Assembly: GCF_017354985.1 (NCBI RefSeq)
Contig: NZ_CP071501.1
Span: forward strand, 2,871,501 to 2,935,500
Length of the DNA: 64,000 nt
DNA from: Shewanella cyperi
GTDB taxonomy: Bacteria > Pseudomonadota > Gammaproteobacteria > Enterobacterales > Shewanellaceae
Direction: 5' to 3'
In this document: in pieces, positions 9,738 through 22,850 of the stretch
How the letters are laid out: each line of letters starts with the position of its first letter
Position numbering within the stretch: the first letter of the stretch is position 1
Translations under genes and position numbers: made by a program
Notes under the pieces: generated by a model
The model's input: only the letters and a program-made list of their open reading frames with translations
Database searches by the model: none
What the model was told of the DNA's origin: nothing

Positions 9738-9840
9738 TCCTGTTCCCTCTTAAAGCAGCCCTGTGGCTGTCAATAAAGTCGCGATTATTCTGTTGGCGCA
9801 ACCCCGAACGGCGTCGGCATGTTTGTACTTAACTGAGGCT

Positions 9841-9868
9841 AGTATACTGTACAATCATACAGTATCAA
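9841..9868 (-). promoter_or_regulatory. recA promoter with embedded LexA box
   Basis: On the minus strand a TTGATA -35 element (9868-9863), 16-bp spacer and TATACT -10 element (9846-9841) enclose a 20-bp LexA operator, TACTGT-N8-ACAGTA, at 9845-9864. LexA bound here would cover both promoter elements. The operator is symmetric and also lies about 165 bp before the divergent mutS start. Confidence 0.92.
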
Positions 9869-10027
9869 GCCCAGGTAAAATATTTTTTCCCTGTGCCCGC
9901 AGCCCCGGCCCTGGTGGCAATTTGCACCGACGCGGGGGCTTTTAGCGCTATGGGGCTCAATTTCAACGAAAACCTTGTTAGTATTGGCGCCACAGTTTTC
10001 AGCGCCACCCAGCAGATACGGCCGTCC

Positions 10028-12610
10028 ATGAACAGCACAGATTTCGACGATTTGGAAAAACACACTCCCATGATGCGTCAGTACCTGACGATGAAGGCAG
10101 CCCATCCGGATATGCTGCTGTTTTACCGCATGGGTGATTTTTATGAACTCTTCTATGAGGATGCCAAACGCGCCTCGCAAATGCTGGGCATATCCCTCAC
10201 AGCACGCGGCAAGAGCGGCGGCGATCCCATCCCCATGGCCGGTATCCCCTATCATGCGGTGGAAGGTTATCTGGCAAAGCTGGTGCAAATTGGCCAGTCG
10301 GTGGCCATCTGCGAACAGATAGGTGACCCTGCCACCAGCAAGGGGCCGGTGGAGCGCAAGGTGGTGCGGGTGGTCACGCCCGGCACCCTGACCGATGAAG
10401 CTCTGCTACAGGAGCGCCAGGACAACCTGCTGGCCGCCGTCTATCAGGGCAAGGTAGGTTTCGGCTATGCCACCCTGGATGTGGCCTCGGGCCGCTTTGT
10501 GGTGGCCGAACTCGACAGCCGTGAGGCCCTGGAGGCCGAGCTGCAACGCACCAGTCCCGCCGAACTCCTGTACAGCGAAGACTTCGGCGAGCTGGCACTG
10601 ATTAACCATTTCAAGGGCAAACGGCGCCGTCCCGAATGGGAATTTGACTATGACACCTGCGTCAAATTGCTGCTGGAACAGTTTGGAACCCGTGACTTGC
10701 GCGGCTTTGGTATTACAGATGCACGCCTGTCGCTGCAGGCGGCCGGCTGCCTGATGCAATATGTACGCGATACTCAGCGCACCGCCCTGCCCCACATCAA
10801 TTCCATAGTGCGCTTCAACCAGAGCGACGCCATAGTGCTGGACGCGGCGACCCGCCGCAATCTGGAACTGACGCAGAACCTCTCCGGTGGTCGCGACAGC
10901 ACCCTGGCGAGCGTGCTCGACAATACCGCCACCGCCATGGGCAGTCGCATGTTGCAGCGCTGGATCCATCAGCCACTGCGCAACAGAAAGCAAATTGAAT
11001 CCCGTCAGGGCGCCGTGAGCGAACTCTTGGACACTCAAGGCTTTGAAGCACTCAGCCACACGCTGCGGAACTTAGGGGATATTGAGCGGATCCTCGCCCG
11101 TCTGGCGCTTAGAAGCGCCAGACCCAGGGACTTTGCCCGGTTGCGGGATGCCCTGGGATTATTGCCAGAACTCAAACAACATCTCGAAGCAAGCCAAAGT
11201 CAGCACCTGCAACAACTGGCACTGCTGCTGGGGGAGTTCCCGGCGGAGCAGGATTTGCTGGAGCGTGCCATAGTTGACAACCCGCCCATGCTTATCCGCG
11301 ATGGCGGCGTGATCCGCCCTGGCTACAACGCCGAACTCGACGAGTGGCGCGGTCTCAGCGAAGGGGCAACCGACTATTTGCAGCAACTGGAGATCCGCGA
11401 GAAGGAACGCTCCGGCATAGCCACCCTCAAGGTGGGCTACAACCGGGTCCATGGTTATTACATCGAAGTCAGCCGCGCCCAATCGGCGCTGGTGCCCTTG
11501 TCATACCAAAGACGCCAAACCCTGAAGAACACAGAGCGCTATATCACCCCCGAGCTCAAGGAATACGAGGAAAAGGTTTTGTCCAGCCAGGGCAAGGCGC
11601 TGGCGCTGGAAAAACAGCTGTGGGATGAACTGTTCGATCTGGTGCTGCCAAGGCTGCACGATCTGCAGGCTTTCGCCCGCGCCGCAGCGGAACTGGACGT
11701 GCTGGCCAACTTCGCCGAGCGTGCCGAAACCCTTGGCTATCAATGCCCGGAACTGAGCGACAGAATCGGGATTTTGATCGAGGCCGGCCGCCATCCCGTA
11801 GTGGAGCGGGTCAACCAGACGCCCTTTATTCCCAACCCGGTGGAGCTCTCGAGCGAGCGGCGCATGTTGGTGGTGACCGGCCCCAACATGGGCGGTAAGT
11901 CCACCTACATGCGTCAGGTGGCACTGATCACCCTGATGGCCCACATAGGCTGCTTTGTGCCGGCACAGCGAGCCGTTATTGGCCCGGTGGACAGGATCTT
12001 CACCCGCATCGGCGCCAGCGATGATCTGGCCTCGGGCCGCTCCACCTTTATGGTGGAAATGACCGAGACCGCCAACATATTGCACAACGCCAGTGCCAAC
12101 AGCCTGGTGCTGATGGACGAGATTGGTCGCGGCACCTCCACCTATGATGGCCTGTCACTGGCCTGGGCGGCGGCCGAGTACCTGGCCCAACGCCTGGGCG
12201 CCATGACCCTGTTTGCCACCCACTATTTTGAACTGACCCAGTTGCCTGAGCTGATTGCCGGAGTCCACAACGTACATCTGGATGCGGTGGAGCACGACGA
12301 CACCATTGCCTTTATGCACGCGGTGCAGGAGGGTGCTGCCAGCAAGAGCTATGGTTTGCAGGTGGCGGCGCTGGCGGGAGTGCCGAGTCAGGTGATAGCC
12401 TTGGCCAAGCACAAGTTGCATCAGTTGGAGAACCGGGATCACCAGGTACCGACCACGGGTAAGAAAAACCTGGCTCAACAGAGCCTGGCCTTGAGTCTGC
12501 CGGCCGAGCCCTCGGCGGCCGAGACCAGGCTCAAGCAGCTGAAGCCGGACGAACTCAGCCCACGTCAGGCGCTGGATTTGCTCTATGAACTCAAGGCCTT
12601 GGTAAAGTAG
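10028..12610 (+). CDS. mutS: DNA mismatch repair protein MutS
   Basis: This 860-residue protein recognises mismatches. The N-terminal domain contains [14 protein letters not shown] (the Phe-x-Glu mismatch wedge region) and the C-terminal ABC-type ATPase contains [13 protein letters not shown] (Walker A), then [12 protein letters not shown] (Walker B) and the ATHYFEL motif. The frame is open upstream to 9893, but I chose the ATG at 10028 because homologous proteins begin a few residues before [13 protein letters not shown]. The Shine-Dalgarno is weak there. The gene is divergent from recA. Confidence 0.95.
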   Translation: MNSTDFDDLEKHTPMMRQYLTMKAAHPDMLLFYRMGDFYELFYEDAKRASQMLGISLTARGKSGGDPIPMAGIPYHAVEGYLAKLVQIGQSVAICEQIGDPATSKGPVERKVVRVVTPGTLTDEALLQERQDNLLAAVYQGKVGFGYATLDVASGRFVVAELDSREALEAELQRTSPAELLYSEDFGELALINHFKGKRRRPEWEFDYDTCVKLLLEQFGTRDLRGFGITDARLSLQAAGCLMQYVRDTQRTALPHINSIVRFNQSDAIVLDAATRRNLELTQNLSGGRDSTLASVLDNTATAMGSRMLQRWIHQPLRNRKQIESRQGAVSELLDTQGFEALSHTLRNLGDIERILARLALRSARPRDFARLRDALGLLPELKQHLEASQSQHLQQLALLLGEFPAEQDLLERAIVDNPPMLIRDGGVIRPGYNAELDEWRGLSEGATDYLQQLEIREKERSGIATLKVGYNRVHGYYIEVSRAQSALVPLSYQRRQTLKNTERYITPELKEYEEKVLSSQGKALALEKQLWDELFDLVLPRLHDLQAFARAAAELDVLANFAERAETLGYQCPELSDRIGILIEAGRHPVVERVNQTPFIPNPVELSSERRMLVVTGPNMGGKSTYMRQVALITLMAHIGCFVPAQRAVIGPVDRIFTRIGASDDLASGRSTFMVEMTETANILHNASANSLVLMDEIGRGTSTYDGLSLAWAAAEYLAQRLGAMTLFATHYFELTQLPELIAGVHNVHLDAVEHDDTIAFMHAVQEGAASKSYGLQVAALAGVPSQVIALAKHKLHQLENRDHQVPTTGKKNLAQQSLALSLPAEPSAAETRLKQLKPDELSPRQALDLLYELKALVK

Positions 12611-12626
12611 CTGGCATTGGAGCCAT

Positions 12627-12655
12627 AAAAAAACGCCTCATTTGAGGCGTTTCTG
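12627..12655. terminator. Bidirectional terminator between mutS and rpoS
   Basis: A 9-bp stem AACGCCTCA with TGAGGCGTT and a short TT loop, flanked by an A run on the left and Ts on the right. It can end mutS from the left and rpoS from the right. Confidence 0.85.
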
Positions 12656-12660
12656 TTAAC

Positions 12661-12720
12661 AGGCTTAGGCGCCAGCTAATAGGCTTTTGCGCTAGCTAAT
12701 AGGTTTATGCGCCAGCCGTT
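12661..12720. repeat. Three tandem 20-bp repeats in the rpoS 3' region
   Basis: Three consecutive 20-bp units, consensus AGGCTTWTGCGCCAGCTAAT, fill 12661-12720 between the rpoS stop and the shared terminator. The third unit has diverged at its end. They do not form a strong hairpin and sit outside both coding regions. Confidence 0.9.
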
Positions 12721-12725
12721 ATTTG

Positions 12726-13709
12726 TCAGCTCTGGAACAGGGCTTCCACCGACAGGCCTTGGGCACTCAGGAGATCCCGCAACCGCTTCAAGGCTTCCAC
12801 CTGAATTTGTCTTACCCGCTCCCGGGTCAGGCCTATTTCGGCACCCACGTCTTCCAGGGTAGAAGGCTCGTAACCCAGCAGACCGAAACGGCGCGCCAGC
12901 ACTTCCCGTTGCTTGGTGTTCAGTTCGTTGAGCCACTTGACCACAGAGTTGGAGATGTCCTCGTCCTGCACCTTGAAGTCCGGGCCGACGGAATCGTCAT
13001 CTGCCAGTACATCCAGCAGCGCCTTGTCGTTGTCGCCCCCCAGAGGAATATCCACCGAGGTAATCTTTTCATTGAGTTTGAGCATGCGACTGACATCACC
13101 GCTGGGCAAATCCAGTTTGGCGGCAATCTCTTCGGCAGTAGGCTCATGGTCGAGTTTGTGTGCCAGTTCCCTGGCGGTACGCAGATAAACGTTGAGTTCT
13201 TTCACCACATGAATTGGCAGCCTGATGGTACGGGTCTGATTCATGATGGCACGTTCAATGGTTTGACGGATCCACCAGGTGGCATAGGTGGAGAAACGGA
13301 AGCCGCGCTCCGGGTCGAACTTTTCCACGGCGCGGATAAGTCCCAGATTGCCTTCTTCGATAAGGTCCAACAGGGCCAGGCCCCGGTTGTTGTAACGGCG
13401 GGCGATCTTTACAACCAAACGCAGGTTGCTTTCGATCATACGGTTGCGTGACTTTTCACAACCTTTCAACGCTTTTCGCGAAAAATAAACTTCTTCTTCT
13501 GCACTCAGCAGCGGGGAAAAACCAATTTCACTTAAATAGAGTTGTGTGGCATCCAAATTCCGCTGTAAATCGTCCTGTACTTGTTGTTCAAGTTCCAGGT
13601 CATGCACCAGATTGACGTCTTCAGCGTCCATACTTTTTTCAATTACTGGTTCCTTTCCGGAAAAATCTACAAGCTCTCTAGCAACAAGGGTATTGTTTTT
13701 AAGGCTCAT
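12726..13709 (-). CDS. rpoS: RNA polymerase sigma factor RpoS
   Basis: This 327-residue sigma-70-family factor directs general stress and stationary-phase transcription. Region 1.2 contains [15 protein letters not shown], region 2 contains [16 protein letters not shown] and the [17 protein letters not shown] helix, and region 4.2 contains [22 protein letters not shown] took the ATG at 13709 instead of 13724 because the GGGAG element that would be its ribosome-binding site lies inside the longer version. It follows nlpD by 82 bp; in enterobacteria the main rpoS promoter is inside nlpD, and the same arrangement is likely here. Confidence 0.97.
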   Translation of the reverse strand: MSLKNNTLVARELVDFSGKEPVIEKSMDAEDVNLVHDLELEQQVQDDLQRNLDATQLYLSEIGFSPLLSAEEEVYFSRKALKGCEKSRNRMIESNLRLVVKIARRYNNRGLALLDLIEEGNLGLIRAVEKFDPERGFRFSTYATWWIRQTIERAIMNQTRTIRLPIHVVKELNVYLRTARELAHKLDHEPTAEEIAAKLDLPSGDVSRMLKLNEKITSVDIPLGGDNDKALLDVLADDDSVGPDFKVQDEDISNSVVKWLNELNTKQREVLARRFGLLGYEPSTLEDVGAEIGLTRERVRQIQVEALKRLRDLLSAQGLSVEALFQS

Positions 13710-13791
13710 AATTTGCTCTCCCAAACCATTGATTCGTTGAGTTATTTACTGCACTTTCTTATCCTCCGTTGCCAATATGGCAGCCAAAAAA

Positions 13792-14676
13792 TTATTGTTT
13801 TGGCAAATAGTTAAGTGGGTTGACGGATTGTCCGTGGTAACGGATCTCAAAATGGAGCATTACCTGATTTGTGCCCGTACTTCCCATCTTCGCAACCGTC
13901 TGACCTGCTCTGACCTGTTGCTTTTCTTTAACCAGGATCTTGTCTGCATGGGCATAGGCACTGAGGTAGTCATCATTGTGTTTGATGATGACCAAGTTGC
14001 CGTATCCCCTGAGGGCACTGCCGGCATATACCACCTTGCCATCTGCCGCGGCACTGATGAGTTCTCCTCGGCGCCCCGCGATCTTGATCCCTTTATTCCC
14101 CTGCTCTGTGGCAGAGAAGGTCCCAATCATGTTGCCCTTTACAGGCCACACCCAGCGGCTTACCTCTTCGGGTAGCCCGTCGTGGCTGTGGATAACAGGG
14201 TTAACTTTTTGTTGGGAACTTGTTACAGAGTACGCAGACTCGTTAGCCGGATCAAGTGTTTTTTTTGTACTATTCCGTTTGTCGTTCTGTAGCGCCTGCT
14301 TTTGCTTATCAGTTTGTTTTTTATATGTTTTATCATTAGGCTTTTGCGCCGCGGCCTGGCGCTGCGCCGCTTCGGCTTCAGCCTGACTTTTTGTAAGTTT
14401 CCGTGTCGTTCTGAGGACCAAAACCTGGCCAGGATAGATGGTGTAAGGCTTTTTCAGGCGGTTGAGCCAGGCGATTTCGGTATAGTCGCGGCCAGCAGCC
14501 CAGGCGATGGAGTAAAGGGTATCCCCGGGTTTAACCTTATAGCTGTTGCTTTGCAATGTGCCGCGATCCCGGCCACTGGAGTTCCCCTGGCCGAGACTTT
14601 CCACCGGCGCAGGACGATGGGCTTGAAAACTGCAGCCTGCCATGAGCAGGCAGAGGATCAGGCTCAGGGATCTCAT
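13792..14676 (-). CDS. nlpD: Murein hydrolase activator lipoprotein NlpD
   Basis: This protein of 294 residues (from the ATG at 14676) begins with a lipoprotein signal peptide ending LLMAGC. A LysM domain follows (YKVKPGDTLYSIAW ... YPGQVLVL), then a Lys/Gln-rich linker and a C-terminal LytM/M23 domain. The LytM zinc ligands are not conserved: the usual HLHFE motif reads MLHFE and the first His is replaced in GIKIAGRRGE. This is the known state of NlpD/EnvC, which activate amidases during septum splitting instead of cutting murein themselves. It sits between pcm and rpoS. Confidence 0.95.
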   Translation of the reverse strand: MRSLSLILCLLMAGCSFQAHRPAPVESLGQGNSSGRDRGTLQSNSYKVKPGDTLYSIAWAAGRDYTEIAWLNRLKKPYTIYPGQVLVLRTTRKLTKSQAEAEAAQRQAAAQKPNDKTYKKQTDKQKQALQNDKRNSTKKTLDPANESAYSVTSSQQKVNPVIHSHDGLPEEVSRWVWPVKGNMIGTFSATEQGNKGIKIAGRRGELISAAADGKVVYAGSALRGYGNLVIIKHNDDYLSAYAHADKILVKEKQQVRAGQTVAKMGSTGTNQVMLHFEIRYHGQSVNPLNYLPKQ

Positions 14677-14680
14677 GGGA

Positions 14681-15316
14681 TCAGGCCAGCTCACCACTTA
14701 TCAGCGGCACGAAGCGCACCGGCTCAACAACCTCGGAAATAAATTGCTCACCGCTGCGGCTGATGCGCATCAGTTGCTGCAATTCGTCTCCGACAGGAAT
14801 AATCAGCAGACCACCGTCTGCGAGTTGGTCGAGCAATGCCTGGGGCACAGTACTGGCCGCGGCCGTCACCATGATGGCGTCAAAGGGTGCCTTGCTGGGC
14901 CACCCCTGCCAACCGTCACCGTATTTAAATGAAACGTTGTGCAAATCCAGTCGTTTAAGGCGCTGCCGCGCCTGGATCTGCAGTCCCTTAATTCGCTCAA
15001 TGGTACAAAGCTCATCCACCAGCTGGGCCAGAATTGCCGCCTGGTAGCCCGAGCCCGTCCCTATCTCCAGTACCCGCTTGGGATTGCGGGCCAGCAGCAT
15101 TTCCGTCATGCGTGCCACTATGTAGGGTTGGGATATGGTTTGCCCCTGACCTATGGGCAGCGCGGTATTCTCATAGGCCTTGTGGGCCAGGGCCGCATCC
15201 AGAAACAGCTCTCTTGGCGTGTTGGCAATGGCTTCCAAAACCCGTGGCGAGCTTATCCCCGCCTCTTGCAGGCGTTTTGCCAGGTTGATTGCCACTGCAC
15301 GGGAAAGCCGGGTCAT
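14681..15316 (-). CDS. pcm: Protein-L-isoaspartate O-methyltransferase
   Basis: This 211-residue enzyme methylates isoaspartyl residues so that aged proteins can be repaired. The SAM-binding motif [17 protein letters not shown] is near residues 75-91 and the family-specific [16 protein letters not shown] segment precedes it. The start at 15316 overlaps the surE stop as ATGA, which is better supported than the upstream in-frame ATG. Pcm, SurE and NlpD are encoded together upstream of rpoS, as in other gammaproteobacteria. Confidence 0.97.
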   Translation of the reverse strand: MTRLSRAVAINLAKRLQEAGISSPRVLEAIANTPRELFLDAALAHKAYENTALPIGQGQTISQPYIVARMTEMLLARNPKRVLEIGTGSGYQAAILAQLVDELCTIERIKGLQIQARQRLKRLDLHNVSFKYGDGWQGWPSKAPFDAIMVTAAASTVPQALLDQLADGGLLIIPVGDELQQLMRISRSGEQFISEVVEPVRFVPLISGELA

Positions 15317-16059
15317 ATTTTCTCTATCCAATCTGTAAGTGCATTGAGTTGTCCGTAGGCGGTCAGATCCACGGTTAAGGGGGTGATGGACACGTATCCA
15401 TCCGCCACGGCACCAAAATCCGTGCCCTCTCCGGCGTCCTGCTCCGCACCCGGAGGGCCCAGCCAGAAGATTTCACGCCCGGCCGGATCCCGGGTTCTGA
15501 CCACGCCCTCGGCGCGGTGCCTGGCCCCCAGGCGAGTTACCTTTATCCCCTTGATGTCCTCCAGGGGCAGATCCGGCACATTGACGTTTAAGATCTGATC
15601 TGCAGGCAGCGGGTGGCTCATCAGGCCGCGTACTATGCGCACCGCCACTTCGGCGGCAGTGGCGTAATGTTTAAGCTCGCGACCCACCAGGGAGACGGCT
15701 ATGGCCGGGAGCCCCTGAAAACGCCCTTCCATGGCCGCAGCAACTGTACCCGAGTACAAGGTATCATCCCCCATATTGGCACCGGCATTAATGCCAGACA
15801 CCACCATGTCCGGCTCCACATCACACAATTCGCGGATGGCAATATGGACGCAATCGGAAGGCGTACCGTTCACCGCCAGATAACCGTTATCTAAGCTATT
15901 AATTCTCAATGGATTCGTCAAGGTTAACGAATTGCTGGCGGCGGAGCAGTTGCGATCCGGTGCTACCACCTGCACTTTGGCTATGGCTGACAGCGCCTCG
16001 GCCAGGGCCCTGAGCCCCGGCGCCTGCACCCCATCGTCATTACTGACCAGCAGGAACAT
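15313..16059 (-). CDS. surE: 5'/3'-nucleotidase SurE
   Basis: This 248-residue metal-dependent phosphatase acts on nucleoside monophosphates and is linked to stationary-phase survival. The N-terminal [10 protein letters not shown] motif supplies the metal ligands, and [20 protein letters not shown] near residues 86-105 is the second conserved block. It overlaps the end of truD by 20 bp and the start of pcm by 4 bp, so translation is probably coupled along the operon. Confidence 0.97.
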   Translation of the reverse strand: MFLLVSNDDGVQAPGLRALAEALSAIAKVQVVAPDRNCSAASNSLTLTNPLRINSLDNGYLAVNGTPSDCVHIAIRELCDVEPDMVVSGINAGANMGDDTLYSGTVAAAMEGRFQGLPAIAVSLVGRELKHYATAAEVAVRIVRGLMSHPLPADQILNVNVPDLPLEDIKGIKVTRLGARHRAEGVVRTRDPAGREIFWLGPPGAEQDAGEGTDFGAVADGYVSITPLTVDLTAYGQLNALTDWIEKI

Positions 16060-17116
16060 CGGCTTCCTCCGCCTTATTCGCTACGGCCTCGCGCCAGGCC
16101 TGCTCCTGCACGTCCGTGTATTGACACAGCTCCCGCAATACACTGGTGGCGAAGCTGCCGGCGGGCAGGATGAAATCCAGTACCAGGGTATCGCCATCAA
16201 CCTTGTGGGACAGGGCCTCGGGCTTGAGCAACAGGGGGCGACGCTCCTGCTCCAGTCCGGCCTGCTCCAAGCCATCACGCTCCAGCGTAAAAGCCTCGAG
16301 CAGCTCGGTTTCCAGCGCCGCTGCCGCACCTTGGCTCAGCTGTTGCCCTCTGCCCCACTGGGGCGCCGACAACTGAATATCGCCTTCGGCGAGACGGCCC
16401 TTGAGGGTCTCATCCCACTGCTCGGCAACAAAGAAACTGCGGCTGCCGGCGAGCATCACACAGTCGCCGTCGAGCAGTTCCAGACCAATGCGCGCCAAAC
16501 GCCCTGACACCACCTCGTTAAACAGCATGGATCGCGCCGCCGACAGGTAGATACTGCGCTTGTTCCTGTCCTTAACCTTGCGGCCCTGGAACATCTGTCT
16601 GGCCTGCACCAGGTTGCGACCGTCGTGGCCGAAGCGCTGCTCACCGTAATAATTTGGCACGCCACTTTGGGCTATCAAAGACAGCCGCGCTTCCAGGGCC
16701 CCCATGTCCGAAACATTGCGCAATGTCAGGGTAAAGCGGTTGCCGCTGAGGGCGCCGGTACGCAGCTTTTTGTTGTGACGGGCTGAACTCAAAATGGTCA
16801 GCTGCTCGCTGTTGAGTTCTGTCCATGCCGGCGTGTCCTTGCCGGGAATACGCACACCAAACCATTGCTCGGTCACGGCGTTCTTGTCCTTCTGACCGGC
16901 GAAGGTCACTTCCTTGGGATGCACCTTGGCAAACCTGGCCAACATTTCGGCGACCTGCACTGTGTTGAGGCCATCCTTGCGCACGTGCAGCAAATGATGC
17001 TCACCATCGCCGCTGGGCAAGAATGGCAGGATCTCCTGCACGACAAAGTCGCTGTTGCGGCTGCGAATATCGGCGCTGACAGAGGGTGCGCCATGGAGGA
17101 AGGTCAATTCGTTCAT
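16040..17116 (-). CDS. truD: tRNA pseudouridine(13) synthase TruD
   Basis: This 358-residue enzyme makes pseudouridine at position 13 of tRNA-Glu. The catalytic Asp lies in the [17 protein letters not shown] motif (about residues 73-89), and the TruD signature [17 protein letters not shown] follows. The C-terminal region is longer and richer in Glu/Gln than in the Escherichia coli protein. It starts 10 bp after ispF and overlaps surE. Confidence 0.95.
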   Translation of the reverse strand: MNELTFLHGAPSVSADIRSRNSDFVVQEILPFLPSGDGEHHLLHVRKDGLNTVQVAEMLARFAKVHPKEVTFAGQKDKNAVTEQWFGVRIPGKDTPAWTELNSEQLTILSSARHNKKLRTGALSGNRFTLTLRNVSDMGALEARLSLIAQSGVPNYYGEQRFGHDGRNLVQARQMFQGRKVKDRNKRSIYLSAARSMLFNEVVSGRLARIGLELLDGDCVMLAGSRSFFVAEQWDETLKGRLAEGDIQLSAPQWGRGQQLSQGAAAALETELLEAFTLERDGLEQAGLEQERRPLLLKPEALSHKVDGDTLVLDFILPAGSFATSVLRELCQYTDVQEQAWREAVANKAEEADVPAGQ

Positions 17117-17126
17117 ATGTTCTCTT

Positions 17127-17612
17127 TTAGCAGGAGGCAGGCAGCATCAGCACCACGGCTTCAACAGCAATGCCTTCCTTGCGGCCGGTAAAACCCAGCT
17201 TCTCGGTGGTGGTCGCCTTGACATTGATATCATCAAGTTCGGCCTGTAAATCCGCGGCCAGTACGGCACGCATCGCATTTATATGGGACGCCATTTTTGG
17301 GGCCTGGGCGATAATGGTCACATCCAGATTTCCCAAACAGTAACCCTTGTCCCTCGCCAATCCCATGCAGTGGCGCAGCAGTTTGCGGCTGTCGGCGCCC
17401 TTCCAGGCCTCATCGGTATCGGGAAAGTGCCTGCCTATGTCGCCAAGGGCCATGGCCCCCAGCAGGGCATCACAAATGGCGTGCAGCACCACATCGCCAT
17501 CCGAGTGAGCTATCAGGCCACATTCATAGGGCACCTGCACGCCTCCCAGCATCAGCGGCTTATTGCCACCAAATTTGTGCACATCAAAGCCGTGGCCAAT
17601 TCTGAATTTCAT
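17127..17612 (-). CDS. ispF: 2-C-methyl-D-erythritol 2,4-cyclodiphosphate synthase
   Basis: This 161-residue enzyme of the MEP isoprenoid pathway closes the cyclic diphosphate. The N-terminal [12 protein letters not shown] supplies the zinc ligands, and [19 protein letters not shown] and [12 protein letters not shown] are the conserved metal and substrate blocks. Its start overlaps the ispD stop (ATGA), so the two consecutive pathway enzymes are translationally coupled. Confidence 0.97.
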   Translation of the reverse strand: MKFRIGHGFDVHKFGGNKPLMLGGVQVPYECGLIAHSDGDVVLHAICDALLGAMALGDIGRHFPDTDEAWKGADSRKLLRHCMGLARDKGYCLGNLDVTIIAQAPKMASHINAMRAVLAADLQAELDDINVKATTTEKLGFTGRKEGIAVEAVVLMLPASC

Positions 17613-18346
17613 CTTGAGTCCTCACATGCTGCCGTGCGGGCGGCGAGAAACAGCGCCGCCAGGCGTAAATCATCCGGATGGGTGACCTTGATATTGTCGG
17701 CACTGCCGGGCACCAGCCCCGGGGCAACACCGGCCCACTCCATGGCCGAGGCTTCATCGGTCACGGCCACGCCGGCCGCCAGGGCCGATGTTAAATATTG
17801 CTGCAATTGACTTGCGGGAAACAGCTGCGGTGTCAGCGCATGCCACAGGGCCTCACGACAGACGGTATTGGCTATGGTGCCATCGGCACCGGCCCGTTTC
17901 ATGGTGTCACGCACCGGGGATGCCAGAATTGCCCCCTGGGGAAATTGGCCGCGGGATGCCAGCAGCGCATCTATATCCTCGGCCCTCAGACATGGCCTGG
18001 CGGCATCATGCACCAGGGCCCAGGCGTTTGTTTCCTTTATCGCAGACAGTGCCGCCAGCACAGAGTCCGCCCGCTCTTTGCCGCCAAGTACTGTGGCAAG
18101 CTTGGGGTGACGGGCCTGAGGCAAATCGGCAAACCAAGTGTCATCGGCGCTGATGGCCACGATCACACTGTCTAAGGCCGGATGGCTCAGCAGACAATCC
18201 AGGGTATGGCCGAGGATGCATTGTTCGCCCAAAGGCAGGTATTGCTTGGGCAGGGCGGCCCCCATGCGGCTGCCGATGCCGGCCGCGGGCACTATTGCGA
18301 TAACAGGGGCGCTGTCTGCATTGGAAAGGGAATTATTTGAATTCAT
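17609..18346 (-). CDS. ispD: 2-C-methyl-D-erythritol 4-phosphate cytidylyltransferase
   Basis: This 245-residue cytidylyltransferase carries the nucleotide-binding motif [20 protein letters not shown] near residues 18-37, plus VHDAARPC. It makes CDP-methylerythritol in the MEP pathway. The frame stays open upstream into ftsB, but the ATG at 18346, just 7 bp after the ftsB stop, gives the expected length. A hydrophilic Ser/Asn-rich stretch of about 12 residues precedes the fold. Confidence 0.96.
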   Translation of the reverse strand: MNSNNSLSNADSAPVIAIVPAAGIGSRMGAALPKQYLPLGEQCILGHTLDCLLSHPALDSVIVAISADDTWFADLPQARHPKLATVLGGKERADSVLAALSAIKETNAWALVHDAARPCLRAEDIDALLASRGQFPQGAILASPVRDTMKRAGADGTIANTVCREALWHALTPQLFPASQLQQYLTSALAAGVAVTDEASAMEWAGVAPGLVPGSADNIKVTHPDDLRLAALFLAARTAACEDSR

Positions 18347-18353
18347 CTGAGCA

Positions 18354-18647
18354 TTACTGCTTGAAACTTTTGACATCATTGCCGACCACACGGAAGAAGG
18401 TTTCCCCCTCCTTGACCATGCCCAGCTCGTTGCGGGCCCTCTCTTCCAGGGCCTCGGTGCCACTGCGAAGATCGATGATCTCCTCCTTGAGCACCTGATT
18501 GCGCTCCAGCAGTTTGGCATTGCTGGTCTGCTGGCTGTGGATCTGCTCCTGCAAACTGAAATATTCGGGCAGGCTGTTTTCGCCCCACCAAAGGCGATAC
18601 TGCAACATACCCAAGAGCAGGGTTAACACCAGAATAAATCGCTTCAT
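18354..18647 (-). CDS. ftsB: Cell division protein FtsB
   Basis: This 97-residue bitopic membrane protein has an N-terminal helix (about residues 4-20) and a periplasmic leucine-zipper coiled coil (about 28-70, with LLERNQVLKEEIIDLR). The segment EALEERARNELGMVKEGE is characteristic of FtsB. It bridges FtsQ and FtsL at the division septum. It heads the ftsB-ispD-ispF-truD-surE-pcm-nlpD run and lies downstream of the eno terminator. Confidence 0.95.
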   Translation of the reverse strand: MKRFILVLTLLLGMLQYRLWWGENSLPEYFSLQEQIHSQQTSNAKLLERNQVLKEEIIDLRSGTEALEERARNELGMVKEGETFFRVVGNDVKSFKQ

Positions 18648-18693
18648 GAACCAATAAACACTTAGTGAGCGGAACTGTGCAAGATATTACAAC

Positions 18694-18724
18694 AAAAAAG
18701 GTCGCCCGGGGGGCGACCTTTTAG
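18694..18724 (-). terminator. Terminator after eno
   Basis: A 10-bp stem AAGGTCGCCC with GGGCGACCTT and a GGG loop, with TTTT on the minus strand. It separates eno from ftsB. Confidence 0.9.
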
Positions 18725-18755
18725 CGATCAGACACTTTTTATCTTGCGAACAAGA

Positions 18756-20063
<1,308 letters not shown>

Positions 20064-20163
20064 TTAAGGTTAAAGTGAAAAGAAAAAACCAATACCTATA
20101 ACAGCGCCTGGAACCCCTTAAGAAACTGGCATGGGTATTTGATTTTAGTTGTCCCCCTGGGGG

Positions 20164-20200
20164 ACAAAAAGGCCGGAGCTGCAAGTGCAGCGCCGGCCCA
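20164..20200 (-). terminator. Terminator after pyrG
   Basis: A long stem (GGCCGG plus GCTGCA arms around a short loop) followed by TTTTTGT on the minus strand, immediately past the pyrG stop. A perfect palindrome GTCCCCCTGGGGGAC lies directly beyond it at 20150-20164. Confidence 0.88.
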
Positions 20201-20205
20201 TGGGA

Positions 20206-21939
<1,734 letters not shown>

Positions 21940-22749
21940 TCAATCGGCAGATTTTTCAGCCAACTTGACCTGATCCCAGAAAGCATCAAGGCTGGCGAGG
22001 TCGTGATCGGTCAATGATTTGCCATCGGCACAGGCCAGTTCTTCCACCGCCCGGAAGCGGGTTTCAAACTTGCGATTGGCCTGGCGCAGCGCCAGCTCGG
22101 GGTCGATTCCCAGGTGTCGGGACAGGTTGGCCACCGCAAATAACAGATCGCCCACTTCAGCCGTCAGGGCCTCACGATCGACGGTCGCGGCGCGGGTTTC
22201 CGCCAGCACTTCCTCGATTTCCTCGTGCACCTTGGCCACCACGGGATCAAGATCAGGCCAATCAAAGCCCACCCTGGCGACCCGCTTCTGGATTTTCAAC
22301 GCCCGGCTCAGGGACGGCAGGCTCAGGGGCACATCATCGAGCACCGAATGCTTGTCCTTGGCCCTGCGCTCTGTGGCCTTGATGGCTTCCCAGTTGTCCT
22401 TGACCTGCTCACTGCTGCTTACGGCCAGCTCGCCAAACACATGCGGGTGGCGCGAGGTGAGCTTGGCGCAAATGCGCTTCACCACTTCGCCAAAATCAAA
22501 CAGCCCCTGCTCCTTGCCAAGCTGGCAGTAAAACACCACCTGGAACAGCAGATCCCCCAGCTCATCGGGCAGTTCCTGCAAATCCATGCGCTCTATGGTG
22601 TCCGCCACCTCATAGGCTTCCTCCAGGGTAAAGGGCACTATGGTGGCAAAACTCTGGGCCTTGTCCCAGGGGCAGCCGGTGTCTGGGTCCCGCAGTTTCT
22701 GCATGATATCCAGCAGGGGTTGGATATCGCTATGGATGGATTGGGTCAT
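21940..22749 (-). CDS. mazG: Nucleoside triphosphate pyrophosphohydrolase MazG
   Basis: This 269-residue protein has two tandem MazG folds: the first around residues 10-115 with DTGCPWDKAQSF and EEAYEVADTIE, the second around 160-262 with KVHEEIEEVL and EVGDLLFAVANLSRHL. It hydrolyses NTPs to NMPs and affects ppGpp levels and survival in starvation. It lies directly downstream of relA on the same strand, although a terminator separates them. Confidence 0.95.
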   Translation of the reverse strand: MTQSIHSDIQPLLDIMQKLRDPDTGCPWDKAQSFATIVPFTLEEAYEVADTIERMDLQELPDELGDLLFQVVFYCQLGKEQGLFDFGEVVKRICAKLTSRHPHVFGELAVSSSEQVKDNWEAIKATERRAKDKHSVLDDVPLSLPSLSRALKIQKRVARVGFDWPDLDPVVAKVHEEIEEVLAETRAATVDREALTAEVGDLLFAVANLSRHLGIDPELALRQANRKFETRFRAVEELACADGKSLTDHDLASLDAFWDQVKLAEKSAD

Positions 22750-22809
22750 TGATTACATTCCTTAACGCGGCGCTGACGTCATAAAGGGTGACATCTTAAA
22801 GTCGCGCCA

Positions 22810-22840
22810 TAAAAAAAGAGGCTGCCGGGCAGCCTCTTGA
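22810..22840 (-). terminator. Terminator after relA
   Basis: An 11-bp stem AAGAGGCTGCC with GGCAGCCTCTT and a T run on the minus strand, just past the relA stop. Confidence 0.92.
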
Positions 22841-22850
22841 CGCTATCGAG

